Shown: positions 26,697 through 35,906, numbered from the stretch's first letter. The stretch is 64,000 nt of DNA from Pseudonocardia humida (GCF_023898865.1 NZ_JAGSOV010000034.1:62001-126000); one strand, 5' to 3'. Translations and numbers: made by a program. The notes: generated by a model not told the origin, from the sequence alone.

Positions 26697-28364
26697 GTGC
26701 CCGTGGTTCCCGCACACCGGTTGCCCGGTCCCGCCCCGTCGGTCGCGCAGCCCGAGGTCCTCGAGGTGGTGGTGCTGGGACTGGTCCCGCTGCACGTGGG
26801 ATGCGGGATCGTGGCGGTCGCCTGCGGCGCGGGCGCGATGCTGACCCGCAAGGGCAGCCGGGGCCACCGCCGACTGGGCCGTGCCCACCTGGTGGCCCTC
26901 ACTGTCCTGGGCACGACCGCTCCGGTGCTGGCCGCGGTGGACTGGGCGCACCGCTGGCACCTCGTCGTCCTCGGCGGTGCCGCCCTCGCGAGCGCCGCCG
27001 CCGGCTACCGCGCCGTCCACTGGTCGCGGCCACCGCGCCTCCTCGCGCACCTCGTGGGCATGAGCAGCGGCTACATCGCCATGCTCACCGCGTTCTACGT
27101 CGACAACGGGCCCCGCCTGCCGCTGTGGGACCAGCTCCCCGGCCCGGTCCTCTGGCTCCTCCCGACGGCGGTCGGCGCACCCCTCGTCGTGCGCTCCGCC
27201 CGGCGGCGCGGCCTCGGCGGGTGTCCCCTCGCCGGGCCGCGCGGGCTTTCCCGCTGCTTCCATGGCCGGGTCGGTCGGGTCTTCCGGCACTCGCCGTCCG
27301 TGGCCGGCAGCGGGACCCTGGGCTCGTCGAGCACGAGGAGCAGGAGCCATGGCACCCCAGCAACCCGCGTCGAGAGCTCCAGCAGCGCCCGGATGGACGC
27401 CCGCCCACGCCCCTGCGACGGCTCCTGGCCCGACGTGGTGCCGATGGGTCGCGGCCGGAGAGGCCGGGTCGGTCGCGGTGATCGCGCTACCGGCCGGGGA
27501 CGCCGCCCCGGGATTGGTCGTCGACGGCCTCGTCCTGGTCCTGACGGCCGCAATCCGCATCGCCGCGCGGCGGACGACCCGATGACGACCGCGCGACGGG
27601 TCGACCCGGTCGCACGGCTGCCGGTCGCCGTGCGCCACGACTGGGCCGAGCTCGCGCAGCCGTCGCCGACCGACGGCGCGTTCGACGCGCGGGCGGTGCG
27701 GGACCTGCCCGAGCCCGCGCAGCGGTGGCTGACCCACGCCATCGCCCCCGGTACGCCTCTGCGCCGCCGGGTCGAGCTCGCCCAGCACGGTCGCATCCGC
27801 ATCGGCGCCTGGCGCGACTTCCGCGCCCGCCAGGTCATCGCCGGGCTCGACGGCTACGTCTGGGCGTGCGCCACCCGCGTCGCCGGCATCCCCGTGTACG
27901 GCTACGACCGTCTCGTCCACGGCCGCGGTGACATGGTCCACCGGGCTTTCGGCCGCATCGCCCTGGTCTACGAGTCCGGGCCCGACCTCACCCGCAGCGC
28001 AGCCGGCCGGCTCGTCAGCGAGGTGATCTGGACTCCGGCCGCGGCGCTCTCCCCCGATCTCGTGTGGACGCCCGTCGACGAGCACAGTGCCACCGTGCGG
28101 CTGCCCTCCGGTGGCGACGCGCACGAGGTCACGATCACGGTCGACCCGACAGGTGCTCTGCAGAAGGTGACGATGCCTCGTTGGGCCGCCATCGACCGCG
28201 GCCCCTACGCCCTGCGCCCCTTCGGCGCCGAGATCCACCGTGAGGCGACCTTCGACGGCTTCACCGTGCCGACCGAGGTGACCGCAGGCTACGACCACGA
28301 CAGCCCTCGCTGGCCCGACTGCGCATTCATCCAGATCACCGTCGACGACGCCACGTACCGGTAG
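26697..28364 (+). CDS. DUF2306-like membrane domain in a frame that reads through into a DUF6544-like domain
   Basis: From GTG 26697 (or 26703) about 170 residues encode a four- to five-helix protein with the DUF2306 look: LVPLHVGCGIVAVACGAGAM, then TRKGSRGHRRLGRAHLVAL and HLVGMSSGYIAMLTAFYV. The domain should end near RSARRRG (about 27210). No stop follows in this frame, and an arginine-rich linker of about 120 residues leads directly into the DUF6544-like domain that begins at 27582. The reading frame is therefore either a true fusion, or the stop of the first gene has been lost. The linker composition is that of frame noise, and a separate well-started ORF (27349-27585) occupies it, so I favour a lost stop or a small indel. 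Confidence 0.55.
   Translation: MPVVPAHRLPGPAPSVAQPEVLEVVVLGLVPLHVGCGIVAVACGAGAMLTRKGSRGHRRLGRAHLVALTVLGTTAPVLAAVDWAHRWHLVVLGGAALASAAAGYRAVHWSRPPRLLAHLVGMSSGYIAMLTAFYVDNGPRLPLWDQLPGPVLWLLPTAVGAPLVVRSARRRGLGGCPLAGPRGLSRCFHGRVGRVFRHSPSVAGSGTLGSSSTRSRSHGTPATRVESSSSARMDARPRPCDGSWPDVVPMGRGRRGRVGRGDRATGRGRRPGIGRRRPRPGPDGRNPHRRAADDPMTTARRVDPVARLPVAVRHDWAELAQPSPTDGAFDARAVRDLPEPAQRWLTHAIAPGTPLRRRVELAQHGRIRIGAWRDFRARQVIAGLDGYVWACATRVAGIPVYGYDRLVHGRGDMVHRAFGRIALVYESGPDLTRSAAGRLVSEVIWTPAAALSPDLVWTPVDEHSATVRLPSGGDAHEVTITVDPTGALQKVTMPRWAAIDRGPYALRPFGAEIHREATFDGFTVPTEVTAGYDHDSPRWPDCAFIQITVDDATYR
27349..27585 (+). CDS. Small 78-residue protein preceding the DUF6544-like gene
   Basis: ATG 27349 follows GAGGAGCAGGAGCC, a good ribosome site. 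The protein starts with a proline/alanine-rich segment (APQQPASRAPAAPGWTPAHA) and ends with two short hydrophobic stretches (GSVAVIALPAG and LVVDGLVLVLTAAIRIAAR). Its TGA overlaps the ATG of the next gene (ATGA). It may be a single-pass or hairpin membrane protein coupled to the DUF6544-like product. No family is recognised. Confidence 0.5.
   Translation: MAPQQPASRAPAAPGWTPAHAPATAPGPTWCRWVAAGEAGSVAVIALPAGDAAPGLVVDGLVLVLTAAIRIAARRTTR
27582..28364 (+). CDS. DUF6544-family-like protein
   Basis: If translated alone, 260 residues from ATG 27582. It contains LPEPAQRWLTHAIAPGTPLR near residue 42, AQHGRIRIGAWRDFRARQVI, then GYDRLVHGRGDMVHRAFGRI and a late GFTVPTEVTAGYDHDS. This is the layout of DUF6544 proteins, which may bind lipids or act with membrane partners. 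No catalytic motif is clear. The ATGA overlap with the 78-residue ORF supports separate translation. It is the same reading frame as the 26697 entry. Confidence 0.7.
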   Translation: MTTARRVDPVARLPVAVRHDWAELAQPSPTDGAFDARAVRDLPEPAQRWLTHAIAPGTPLRRRVELAQHGRIRIGAWRDFRARQVIAGLDGYVWACATRVAGIPVYGYDRLVHGRGDMVHRAFGRIALVYESGPDLTRSAAGRLVSEVIWTPAAALSPDLVWTPVDEHSATVRLPSGGDAHEVTITVDPTGALQKVTMPRWAAIDRGPYALRPFGAEIHREATFDGFTVPTEVTAGYDHDSPRWPDCAFIQITVDDATYR

Positions 28365-28365
28365 G

Positions 28366-28428
28366 AGCCCCCCGGACGGCAACCTCGTCGAGCTGTTCGC
28401 GCCCGCGGCCCGGCCCGTCGCGACCTGA
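28366..28428 (+). pseudogene. C-terminal remnant of a glyoxalase-like gene
   Basis: Immediately after the DUF6544-like stop, the frame from 28372 reads PDGNLVELFAPAARPVAT followed by TGA. PDGNxVELFAP is the classical last strand of VOC/glyoxalase proteins. Nothing upstream in that frame belongs to such a protein, so only a tail survives. Confidence 0.55.
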
Positions 28429-28469
28429 CCGGGCGGGCGCGGTCGACGGCGGGGGGTGCCGCGCCCTGC

Positions 28470-28898
28470 TCAGTCGTGGTCGAGGCGCCGGCCGGTGAGC
28501 CGCTGCAGCGGGATGCTGATGGTGTGCAGGCCCTGCCCCGGCACCCAGGGTGGGGGCAGGCGCTCGGCCAGGTCGGCGAGCCGGACCGGGTCGACGACCT
28601 CGTACGCCTCGCCCACGCCGAGCACGCTCCAGCCGGTGCGCGCGGCCTCGTCGATGCGGTCCACCTGGAAGGCGACGACGTGGTGGCGGGTCGCGGCGGC
28701 CAGCTTGCTGCCGTTCGCCGTGCGGAAGACCACCTCCTCGTCGTCGAGGAGGTAGTTCACCGGCTGGGCAGCGGGCAGCGCGGACTCGGTGAAGACCACG
28801 CGCCCGACGACGCCCGTCGCCAGCAGGCGCAGGCAGGCGGCGCGGTCGAGCTCGGCGAATTCGCCGGCGACCGCGGCGCGGTCGGTCGACAGGGGCAT
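28470..28898 (-). CDS. PPOX-fold FMN-binding protein of the DosR-like region
   Basis: 142 residues. The pattern LLATGVVGRVVFTESALPAA, then QPVNYLLDDEEVVFRTANGS, then KLAAATRHHVVAFQVDRIDE and TGWSVLGVGEAYEV is typical of flavin-binding PPOX proteins found in mycobacterial dormancy loci. A perfect-looking DosR box (28935-28948) lies 37 bases upstream of the ATG. It probably binds FMN or F420 and may detoxify nitro or quinone compounds under low oxygen. Confidence 0.85.
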   Translation of the reverse strand: MPLSTDRAAVAGEFAELDRAACLRLLATGVVGRVVFTESALPAAQPVNYLLDDEEVVFRTANGSKLAAATRHHVVAFQVDRIDEAARTGWSVLGVGEAYEVVDPVRLADLAERLPPPWVPGQGLHTISIPLQRLTGRRLDHD

Positions 28899-28934
28899 CT
28901 GGTCATCCTCGGTCACGGCATCGACCACCGCTGT

Positions 28935-28948
28935 GGGCCGAAAGTCCC
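28935..28948 (-). promoter_or_regulatory. DosR-type box upstream of the PPOX gene
   Basis: Minus strand GGGACTTTCGGCCC matches the mycobacterial DosR consensus (GGGACTTTNGGCCC form of TTSGGGACTWWAGTCCCSAA) throughout. It is at the expected distance (37 bases) from the gene start. It serves as the reference site for the other boxes in this window. Confidence 0.75.
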
Positions 28949-29328
28949 GTGTCGGGGTGCCCGATGGACCGGAGTTCACCGGGGCTCCTCGACGGCCGCC
29001 CGGGGCCGCTCGTCCCCGGCCCCGGGCGTGAGCTGCACGCGGACGAGAACCCTCCGCTCGGCCGCGGCGTGGAGCCCCGCCCGGTCCCGTCATGACGGGG
29101 GGTCGTTGGGCCCGGTCCGGGCGGGACGCAGGGCCGGTGGGAGCGCCCGGTCGGACCCTGCCGGCGATCGACGCTCAGGGCGGGCGCCGGGGCACCGGCA
29201 CCTCCCGCGTCCAGCGGCACGGAGCAGCGACGAACCCGGAGGTGCGCCTGGGCGACGGCGGCGTCCGCGCCGCCCGCTGATCGCGCCGCCACGCCCCATC
29301 CTGCCGGTCGCCGCCTGCGGTGCGGCTC
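28949..29328. other. Intergenic stretch upstream of devR without a recognised gene
   Basis: About 380 bases with no supported ORF. It contains a perfect 14-bp palindrome CCCGTCATGACGGG at 29086-29099. Short frames through it are arginine-, glycine- and proline-rich and have no recognisable domain. Confidence 0.6.
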
Positions 29329-29364
29329 GGGACCATCGGCGTGCGGATCGCGGACCGAAGTCCC
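29329..29364. promoter_or_regulatory. Pair of DosR-like boxes upstream of devR
   Basis: GGGACCATCGGCGT (29329-29342, plus strand; 10 of 14 positions match the 28935 box) and GGGACTTCGGTCCG (29351-29364, minus strand; 11 of 14 match the palindromic consensus). Their centres are 22 bases apart, about two helical turns. They lie 61-96 bases before the devR GTG, so devR may autoregulate. Confidence 0.55.
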
Positions 29365-29424
29365 TTCGAGCCAGGGCCCGCCTGCACCTGCGCGGCCCGT
29401 TCCCTCGGCACTACCGTCCTTCCC

Positions 29425-30078
29425 GTGCCCATCACCGTGTTCCTGCTCGACGACCACGAGATCGTCCGGCGCGGCATCGCGCAGCTCCTCGAGAGCGAGG
29501 ACGACATCGAGGTGATCGGCGAGGCCGGCACGGCGTCCCAGGCCCTCGCCCGCATCCCCGCGCTGCGCCCCGACGTCGCCATCCTCGACGTCCGCCTGCC
29601 CGACGGCGAAGGCGTCTCGGTCTGCCGTGATGTCCGCGCCGCCCTGGAGCGGCCGCCGGCCTGCCTGATGCTGACGTCATACTCCGACGACGAGGCGCTG
29701 TTCGGCGCGATCATGGCCGGTGCGTCCGGCTACCTGCTCAAGCAGGTCGCGGGCACCGACCTCGTCGGCGCCGTGCGCACCGTCGCCGCGGGCGGCTCGC
29801 TGCTCGACCCGAACGCGACCGCGGTCGTGCTCGAGCGGTTGCGCAAGGGCAACGCGCCCGAGGATCCTCGTTACGCCTCGCTCAGCCCGCAGGAGAAGCG
29901 CATCCTCGGGCTCATCGCCGACGGGCTGACCAACCGCCAGATCGGCGCCGAGATGTACCTGGCCGAGAAGACCGTGAAGAACTACGTGTCCTCGCTGCTG
30001 CACAAGCTCGGCTTCGCCCGGCGCACCGAGGCCGCCGTCTACGCCGCCGACCGCCGCCGCGACGGCCAGCAGGACTGA
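29425..30078 (+). CDS. devR: DevR/DosR-type NarL/LuxR-family response regulator
   Basis: 217 residues from GTG 29425, the same length as Mycobacterium tuberculosis DevR. The receiver has VFLLDDHEIVRRGIAQLL, phosphoacceptor Asp 55 in VAILDVRLPDGEG, and LMLTSYSDDEAL. It then has GASGYLLKQVAGTDLVGAV and a LuxR-type helix-turn-helix with LSPQEKRILGLIADGLTNRQ and YLAEKTVKNYVSSLLHKLG. The recognition helix AEKTVKNYVS is identical to that of DevR. The neighbours are typical dormancy genes. The usual adjacent kinase is present only as a fragment. Confidence 0.92.
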   Translation: MPITVFLLDDHEIVRRGIAQLLESEDDIEVIGEAGTASQALARIPALRPDVAILDVRLPDGEGVSVCRDVRAALERPPACLMLTSYSDDEALFGAIMAGASGYLLKQVAGTDLVGAVRTVAAGGSLLDPNATAVVLERLRKGNAPEDPRYASLSPQEKRILGLIADGLTNRQIGAEMYLAEKTVKNYVSSLLHKLGFARRTEAAVYAADRRRDGQQD

Positions 30079-30131
30079 CGCCGCGCCCGGCACCACGCAC
30101 CGCCTCTCGTCGGACCGGGTCCGCGGGCCGG

Positions 30132-31342
<1,211 letters not shown>

Positions 31343-31362
31343 CCGCAGCCGGGCCCGCCGGG

Positions 31363-32244
31363 TCAGCGGCGGACGACGGCGACCGGGCAGTGGCTGTGCT
31401 GCAGCAGGGCGTGGCTGACCGACCCCAGCACGAGCCCGGCGAGGTTGCCGTGCCCGCGCGAGCCGACCACCACGAGCTGCGCGTCGCGCGAACGCTCGAC
31501 CAGCGCTCTGGCCGGAGCGTCGCGGGCGACGTCCAGGGTGAGCGGCACGGTCGGGTACTTCTGCGTCCAGCCGGCCAGCCTGCGCGCGAGGGTGGAACGG
31601 ACCTGCTCCTCGGTGCCCGCCGCGTCGACCATGAGGGCGATCTGGGCGTCGTAGATGTGCTCCAGCCAGGCGTGCACGGCCACCAGGGGTGCGCCGCGGG
31701 CCGCGGCGGCCTCGAAGGCGAACGCGATCGCGGCGTCGCCGGCCGGCGAGTCGTCGACGCCGAGGACGACCGGCGCCGAGTTGCCCGGCTCGCGGTCCTC
31801 ACCGCGCACGACGACCACTGGGCAGGCCGCCTTGGGGGCCAGCGCGACGGCCACCGACCCGATCAGCAGGCCGGTGAGACCACCCCGACCGCGGCTGCCG
31901 AGCACCAGCAGCTGCGCGTGCCGGGCCTCCTCGCCGAGCGCGCCGATGGGGGAGCCGACCACGACGGAGCCGTCCACGGGCCGGTCGGGGACCGTCCGCT
32001 CGGCCACGGCGACCGCATCGGCCAACTGCCGCTCGGCGTGGACCCGCAGGTCGCTGCGGTACTGCTCCCCCAGCTCCGGGGCGCCCGCGACGAGGTCGCG
32101 GTTGCGGGTCCACGCGAACGCCGTCACGAGGCGGAGCGGGGCGTTGCGGCGGCGGGCCTCGACCGCGCCCCACCGGGCGGCGGCCAGAGCGCTCTCGGAA
32201 CCGTCGATCCCGACGACGACGGGTCGGCTGGTCGGTGCGGTCAT
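31363..32244 (-). CDS. Tandem-domain universal stress protein
   Basis: 293 residues with two USP folds (about 5-147 and 155-293). Each has the ATP-binding signature: VVGIDGSESALAA with LVLGSRGRGGLTGLLIGSVA, and VVLGVDDSPAGDA with VVVGSRGHGNLAGLVLGSVS. This type binds ATP and is induced in hypoxic or dormant actinobacteria. GAGGAGG precedes the second ATG (32244) by five bases. It shares an intergenic region with the divergent nitroreductase, which contains a DosR-like box (32400-32413). Confidence 0.92.
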   Translation of the reverse strand: MTAPTSRPVVVGIDGSESALAAARWGAVEARRRNAPLRLVTAFAWTRNRDLVAGAPELGEQYRSDLRVHAERQLADAVAVAERTVPDRPVDGSVVVGSPIGALGEEARHAQLLVLGSRGRGGLTGLLIGSVAVALAPKAACPVVVVRGEDREPGNSAPVVLGVDDSPAGDAAIAFAFEAAAARGAPLVAVHAWLEHIYDAQIALMVDAAGTEEQVRSTLARRLAGWTQKYPTVPLTLDVARDAPARALVERSRDAQLVVVGSRGHGNLAGLVLGSVSHALLQHSHCPVAVVRR

Positions 32245-32399
32245 CATGTCCTCCTCGAACGAACGACTGCCGTTACGCTGCGCGCCGCGTCCCGCCGGCC
32301 GGCAGTGGCCGCGGACCGCAGATCACCAGGTCGTTGGTCCCGACTCGGCCGGGCCGGTGGTCGGCACCGCGCCGCCGGTCGGCGCGGCCCGGTGACGTC

Positions 32400-32413
32400 A
32401 GGCCGAACGTCCC
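32400..32413 (-). promoter_or_regulatory. DosR-like box between USP and nitroreductase genes
   Basis: Minus strand GGGACGTTCGGCCT matches 12 of 14 positions of the 28935 box. It lies 81-94 bases before the nitroreductase ATG and 156 bases from the divergent USP start. It could serve either direction. Confidence 0.55.
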
Positions 32414-32493
32414 GGCCGCCGGGGGCCCAGCGGTCCTGCCCCGATCGGCTCACCGGCCGCATCCTCGGCGCACCCGAGCAGGGAGACGAGGCC

Positions 32494-33540
32494 ATGGACG
32501 TCCAGCCACGCACCACCGGCAGCGGTGGACCCGACGATCGAGCCGACGCCGCGGCCGGCGACCCGGTCGCGGCGGTCGAGCTCGCGCTGCGCGCCCCGTC
32601 GGTGCACAACACCCAGCCGTGGCGGTGGCGGATCGGTCCGGACGAGGTGCAGCTGCACGCCGACCGGTTCCGCCACCTGGCCGCGACCGACCCCGACCGG
32701 CGGGACCTGCTGATCAGCTGCGGGGCGGCGCTGCACCACCTGCGGGCCGCGCTCGCCGGGGCGGGCGTCGCCGAGCGGGTGGCGCTGCTGCCCGACCCCG
32801 CCAACCGCCTGCACCTGGCCACCGTCCGGGCGGTGACCGGGCCACCGGACCCGGCCCTCGTCCGGATGGCGAGCTCGATCACCCGCCGACGCACCGACCG
32901 GCGCAGGCTCAGCCACCGACCGGTGCCGGCCGAGCTGCGCGACGCCCTGGTCAGGCGGGCGGGTGCCGAAGGCCCGCTGCTCGTGCCGGTGGTGGCCGCG
33001 GCGCGGCGCGAGCTGCTGCTGGCGACGCTGGCCGAGGCGTCGAGCCTGCAGCGCCACCACCCCGGCTACGCCGCCGAGCTGCAGCGCTGGACCCACCGAC
33101 CCGCCCACACCCACGACGGCGTTCCGGCCGAGAACGTCCCCCCACCCCCGATCGGCGCGAGCGTGCCCGCACCGCAACGCCCCTTCGGACCCGCCGGCCT
33201 CGCCCGGAGCCCGGCCCGTCCGGGCCGCGACCCCGACGAGGACGACGGCGCGCTGTTCCTGGTGCTGGTGACCGCCGGGGACACCGAGCGGGACCGGATG
33301 CTGGCCGGTCAGGCCGCGAGCGCGGTCCTGCTCACCGCCACCGGGATGGGCCTGGCGACGACCCCGTTCAGCCAGGCCGTCGAGGTCGGGGCGAGCCGGC
33401 TGCGGCTGCGCCGCGACGTCCTGGGCATCCCCGAGCACCCGCAGCTGGTGATCCGCGTCGGGTGGCCGGCGCCGGGGGCCGACCCGCTGCCCGCCTCGCC
33501 CCGCCGCCCGTTCACCGCGGTTCGGCTCCCGACCGGCTGA
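32494..33540 (+). CDS. Acg-like nitroreductase family protein
   Basis: 348 residues. The N-terminal half has APSVHNTQPWRWRIGPDEVQ near residue 37, the hallmark of Acg-type nitroreductases in the DosR regulon (Rv2032, Rv3127, Rv3131). The second half ends with TGMGLATTPFSQAVEV and PQLVIRVGWPAP. They have a fused-dimer nitroreductase fold, but FMN binding and redox activity have been weak in studied members, which may instead sequester flavin. ATG 32494 has GGGAGACGAGG upstream. Confidence 0.88.
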   Translation: MDVQPRTTGSGGPDDRADAAAGDPVAAVELALRAPSVHNTQPWRWRIGPDEVQLHADRFRHLAATDPDRRDLLISCGAALHHLRAALAGAGVAERVALLPDPANRLHLATVRAVTGPPDPALVRMASSITRRRTDRRRLSHRPVPAELRDALVRRAGAEGPLLVPVVAAARRELLLATLAEASSLQRHHPGYAAELQRWTHRPAHTHDGVPAENVPPPPIGASVPAPQRPFGPAGLARSPARPGRDPDEDDGALFLVLVTAGDTERDRMLAGQAASAVLLTATGMGLATTPFSQAVEVGASRLRLRRDVLGIPEHPQLVIRVGWPAPGADPLPASPRRPFTAVRLPTG

Positions 33541-33606
33541 CGGCGCGGTGCCGGCGCCGGCCGGCGTCACCGATCACGGCCTGCCGGGCCATCGGCCGGC
33601 CGCGCA

Positions 33607-34509
33607 TCACCGCTCCTGCGCGGCGGTGTCCGGGCGGACGACCGCGACCGGGCAGTGGCTGTGGTGCAGCACCGCGTGGCTGACCGAGCCGAGGACCAGG
33701 CCGGTGAGGTTGCCGCGCCCCCGCGATCCCACCACGACCAGCTGGGCGTCCGCGGACAGCCGGACCAGCGCGGCGGCCGCGCCGTCTCGACCGACGACGC
33801 GGCGGACCGGCACGTCGCGGTACTTCTCGCCCCAGCCCGCGAGCCGCTCGGCCAGCACGACCCGCTCCTCCTCGGCGATGGCGTCCCACTCCAGCAGGGG
33901 TGCCAGGTTCGGCGCGTACTCGACGTCGGTCCAGGTGTGCAACGCGACCAGCGGCACCCCCCGCGAGGCCGCGGCCGCGTAGCCGAAGGCGATCGCCGCC
34001 TCGCTGTTCGGCGTCCCGTCCACCCCGACGACGACCGGCCCCGTGGCGCGCTCGGCGCCGTCCGCACCGCGCACGACCACCACCGGGCACGACGCCCGTG
34101 CCGACAGCGCGACGCTCACCGATCCGACCACCAGCCCGGCGAGCCCGCCCAGCCCACGGCTGCCCAGCACCAGCAGCTGCGCGCGGTGGGTCTGGTCGGC
34201 GAGGACCCCGACCGGTGACCCGGTCAGCAGGTCCGCGCTCACCGGAAGGCCGGGCGCGGCGCTCTCAGCGGCGGTCGCGGCCTCGTCGAGGGCGCGCCGG
34301 CCGCGGGCGAGCAGCTCCTGGCGGAGCCGGTCGCCGAGCACGGGCCGGGCGACGAGCCGGTCGCCCGTCGGGACGACGGTCATGACCAGCAGTTCCGTCT
34401 CGCGGCGCGCGGCCTCGACCGCCGCCCAGCGCACCGCGTCGAGCGCGCTCCGCGATCCGTCGACCCCGACCACCACGGGTCGGGTGCCGGGTGCGACCCC
34501 AGGGCTCAT
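33607..34509 (-). CDS. Second tandem-domain universal stress protein
   Basis: 300 residues, two USP domains. Signatures are VVGVDGSRSALDAVRWA with LVLGSRGLGGLAGLVVGSVS, and VVGVDGTPNSEAAIAF with VVVGSRGRGNLTGLVLGSVS. The second domain retains the closing SHCPVAVVR. It is a close paralogue of the 31363-32244 protein, so local duplication is likely. GGAGGAG precedes the ATG. A weaker DosR-like site is at 34648-34661. Confidence 0.92.
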   Translation of the reverse strand: MSPGVAPGTRPVVVGVDGSRSALDAVRWAAVEAARRETELLVMTVVPTGDRLVARPVLGDRLRQELLARGRRALDEAATAAESAAPGLPVSADLLTGSPVGVLADQTHRAQLLVLGSRGLGGLAGLVVGSVSVALSARASCPVVVVRGADGAERATGPVVVGVDGTPNSEAAIAFGYAAAASRGVPLVALHTWTDVEYAPNLAPLLEWDAIAEEERVVLAERLAGWGEKYRDVPVRRVVGRDGAAAALVRLSADAQLVVVGSRGRGNLTGLVLGSVSHAVLHHSHCPVAVVRPDTAAQER

Positions 34510-34647
34510 CGTCGTCTCCTCCTCGAGGGCTCCGATCGCGGTCCCGCGGTCGGATCGGCTGCGTGTCCGGGCGGCCGACGGTCGCCGTCGCCGCCAACGC
34601 TGCCCGCCGGGGGAGTCGGTGGCCACCGCCCGGCGGCCCCCGTGGAC

Positions 34648-34661
34648 GGGCCGTTGGACCC
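34648..34661 (-). promoter_or_regulatory. Weak DosR-like box upstream of the second USP
   Basis: Minus strand GGGTCCAACGGCCC keeps the GGG...GGCCC ends and matches 10 of 14 positions of the 28935 box. It is 139 bases upstream of the USP start. A perfect CGGACCGGTCCG palindrome lies nearby at 34686-34697. Confidence 0.35.
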
Positions 34662-34839
34662 GGAGCACCGGGTCCATCCGCGGGCCGGACCGGTCCGCAC
34701 GGCCCTGCCGGGGCGACCGCCGCTGATCCACGCTCGACCGCGCAGGCTGCGGGAGCAGCACACCATGACCCACCGACACGGCCCGGCCGACCTGCTCGGT
34801 CCGGAGGACACCGTCCGTCTCGACCCGACGGCCGTCACC

Positions 34840-35016
34840 GGGACGTCCACCGGCCGCGGGTCGTCGCGGCCCTCGGCGAGCTGCCCGGGGACGAACCGGT
34901 GCCCGTCGAGGCGGTCGACGCGGCCGGCCGCTGGACGGCGAACTCGTCCTGCTGCACGCGGCGCCGATCTCGTCCGCCGAGCGCCCACGATCCTCGTGGT
35001 GCCCCGTGCGGGCTGA
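34840..35016 (+). pseudogene. Possible decayed universal stress protein fragment
   Basis: Stitching frames gives VVAALGELPGDEPVPVEAVD, then DGELVLLHAAPISSAER, and finally PTILVVPRAG with a stop at 35014-35016. This recalls the first strand-helix and the very last strand of a USP domain with the middle deleted. At least two frame changes are needed. The rest of 34510-34839 shows no gene. Confidence 0.3.
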
Positions 35017-35033
35017 TCGGGCCGTCGCCCCGG

Positions 35034-35804
35034 TCAGCCGCGGGGCGCGACCGACAGCAGCAGGTACGGCGTCACCGCGGGATCCACTCCGGCGGAGCGC
35101 AGGGCGCGCGGCGTGGGATCGAGCCCACCCGGCCCGGCGAGCACCCGGGCGACGTGCCCGAGCACCGACGCGGTGAGCAGCACCCGTTCGAACGCGCGAC
35201 CGGCGCGCAACTGGCACAGCGGCAGGTCCCGGGCCGCGGCGAGCAGCACGAGCAGCACCTCGTCGGGAACGTCGGTGCGCGCGTCGGGGGCGTCGACGAG
35301 GAGCCCGCGCGGGGTCGTGCGCCCGCCGTTCCCGACCGCGCTGCGCAGCCACGTTCCCTCGGCATCGGCGGCGAGGCGCAGGAACCGGCGCAGGACCGGC
35401 ACCGGCGCAGGCGCCCGCCCGGCGCCACCGCGCAGGGCGACGTGCAGCGTTCGCTCGACGGGCGTCGGCGGGCGCTCGTCGCCGCGGCGCACGACGGCGA
35501 GCAGGCCCGGTCGGGCCGAGCGCGGCAGCAGCGTGGTGACCGGCCGGGTCCCCCTCGCGGCCACCGCCAGGTGCGCGGCGAACAGGCCCGCGCCGACCGC
35601 GATCCGGGTCTCCCGGGTTCCGGGGACGTCGTGGGCCGTCCCGCCCACTTCGCCGTGCAGCTCGAAGCCCTGGGGGATCGACTCGACCCACCACCGGCGG
35701 GCACCCGGCACGACCGGCACCGACCCGAGCACCGCCCGGACCGAGTCGGTGACCACGCCGTCGCGGCTCCCGGATCCGGCATCCACCACGTCCCGCACGC
35801 CCAT
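35034..35804 (-). CDS. Divergent Acg-like nitroreductase family protein
   Basis: 256 residues from ATG 35804. Segments such as RRWWVESIPQGFELHGEVGG, then TRETRIAVGAGLFAAHLAVA, TLLPRSARPGLLAVVRRGDE and LLTASVLGHVARVLAGPGGL match the layout of Acg-like proteins that lack the APSVHNTQPW flavin motif. The C terminus ends PYLLLSVAPRG, like the last strand. No strong ribosome site is seen. A good DosR-like box lies 103 bases upstream. The family call is moderate. Confidence 0.6.
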   Translation of the reverse strand: MGVRDVVDAGSGSRDGVVTDSVRAVLGSVPVVPGARRWWVESIPQGFELHGEVGGTAHDVPGTRETRIAVGAGLFAAHLAVAARGTRPVTTLLPRSARPGLLAVVRRGDERPPTPVERTLHVALRGGAGRAPAPVPVLRRFLRLAADAEGTWLRSAVGNGGRTTPRGLLVDAPDARTDVPDEVLLVLLAAARDLPLCQLRAGRAFERVLLTASVLGHVARVLAGPGGLDPTPRALRSAGVDPAVTPYLLLSVAPRG

Positions 35805-35906
35805 CCGGCGAGTGTCGGTCGCGACGGCGTCCGCGACGACGGCCGACCGACCCGCTACCGGCCGCCGTTGGGCACCGACCACCGGTGCCCCCGGGCGACC
35901 GGACCC

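Noticed and set aside
34765..35016. An 83-codon ORF starting MTHRHGPADLLGPEDT as a real gene
   Set aside because: The rest of this frame is Ser/Arg-rich noise, and the only protein-like segments lie in other frames. A decayed fragment is more likely.
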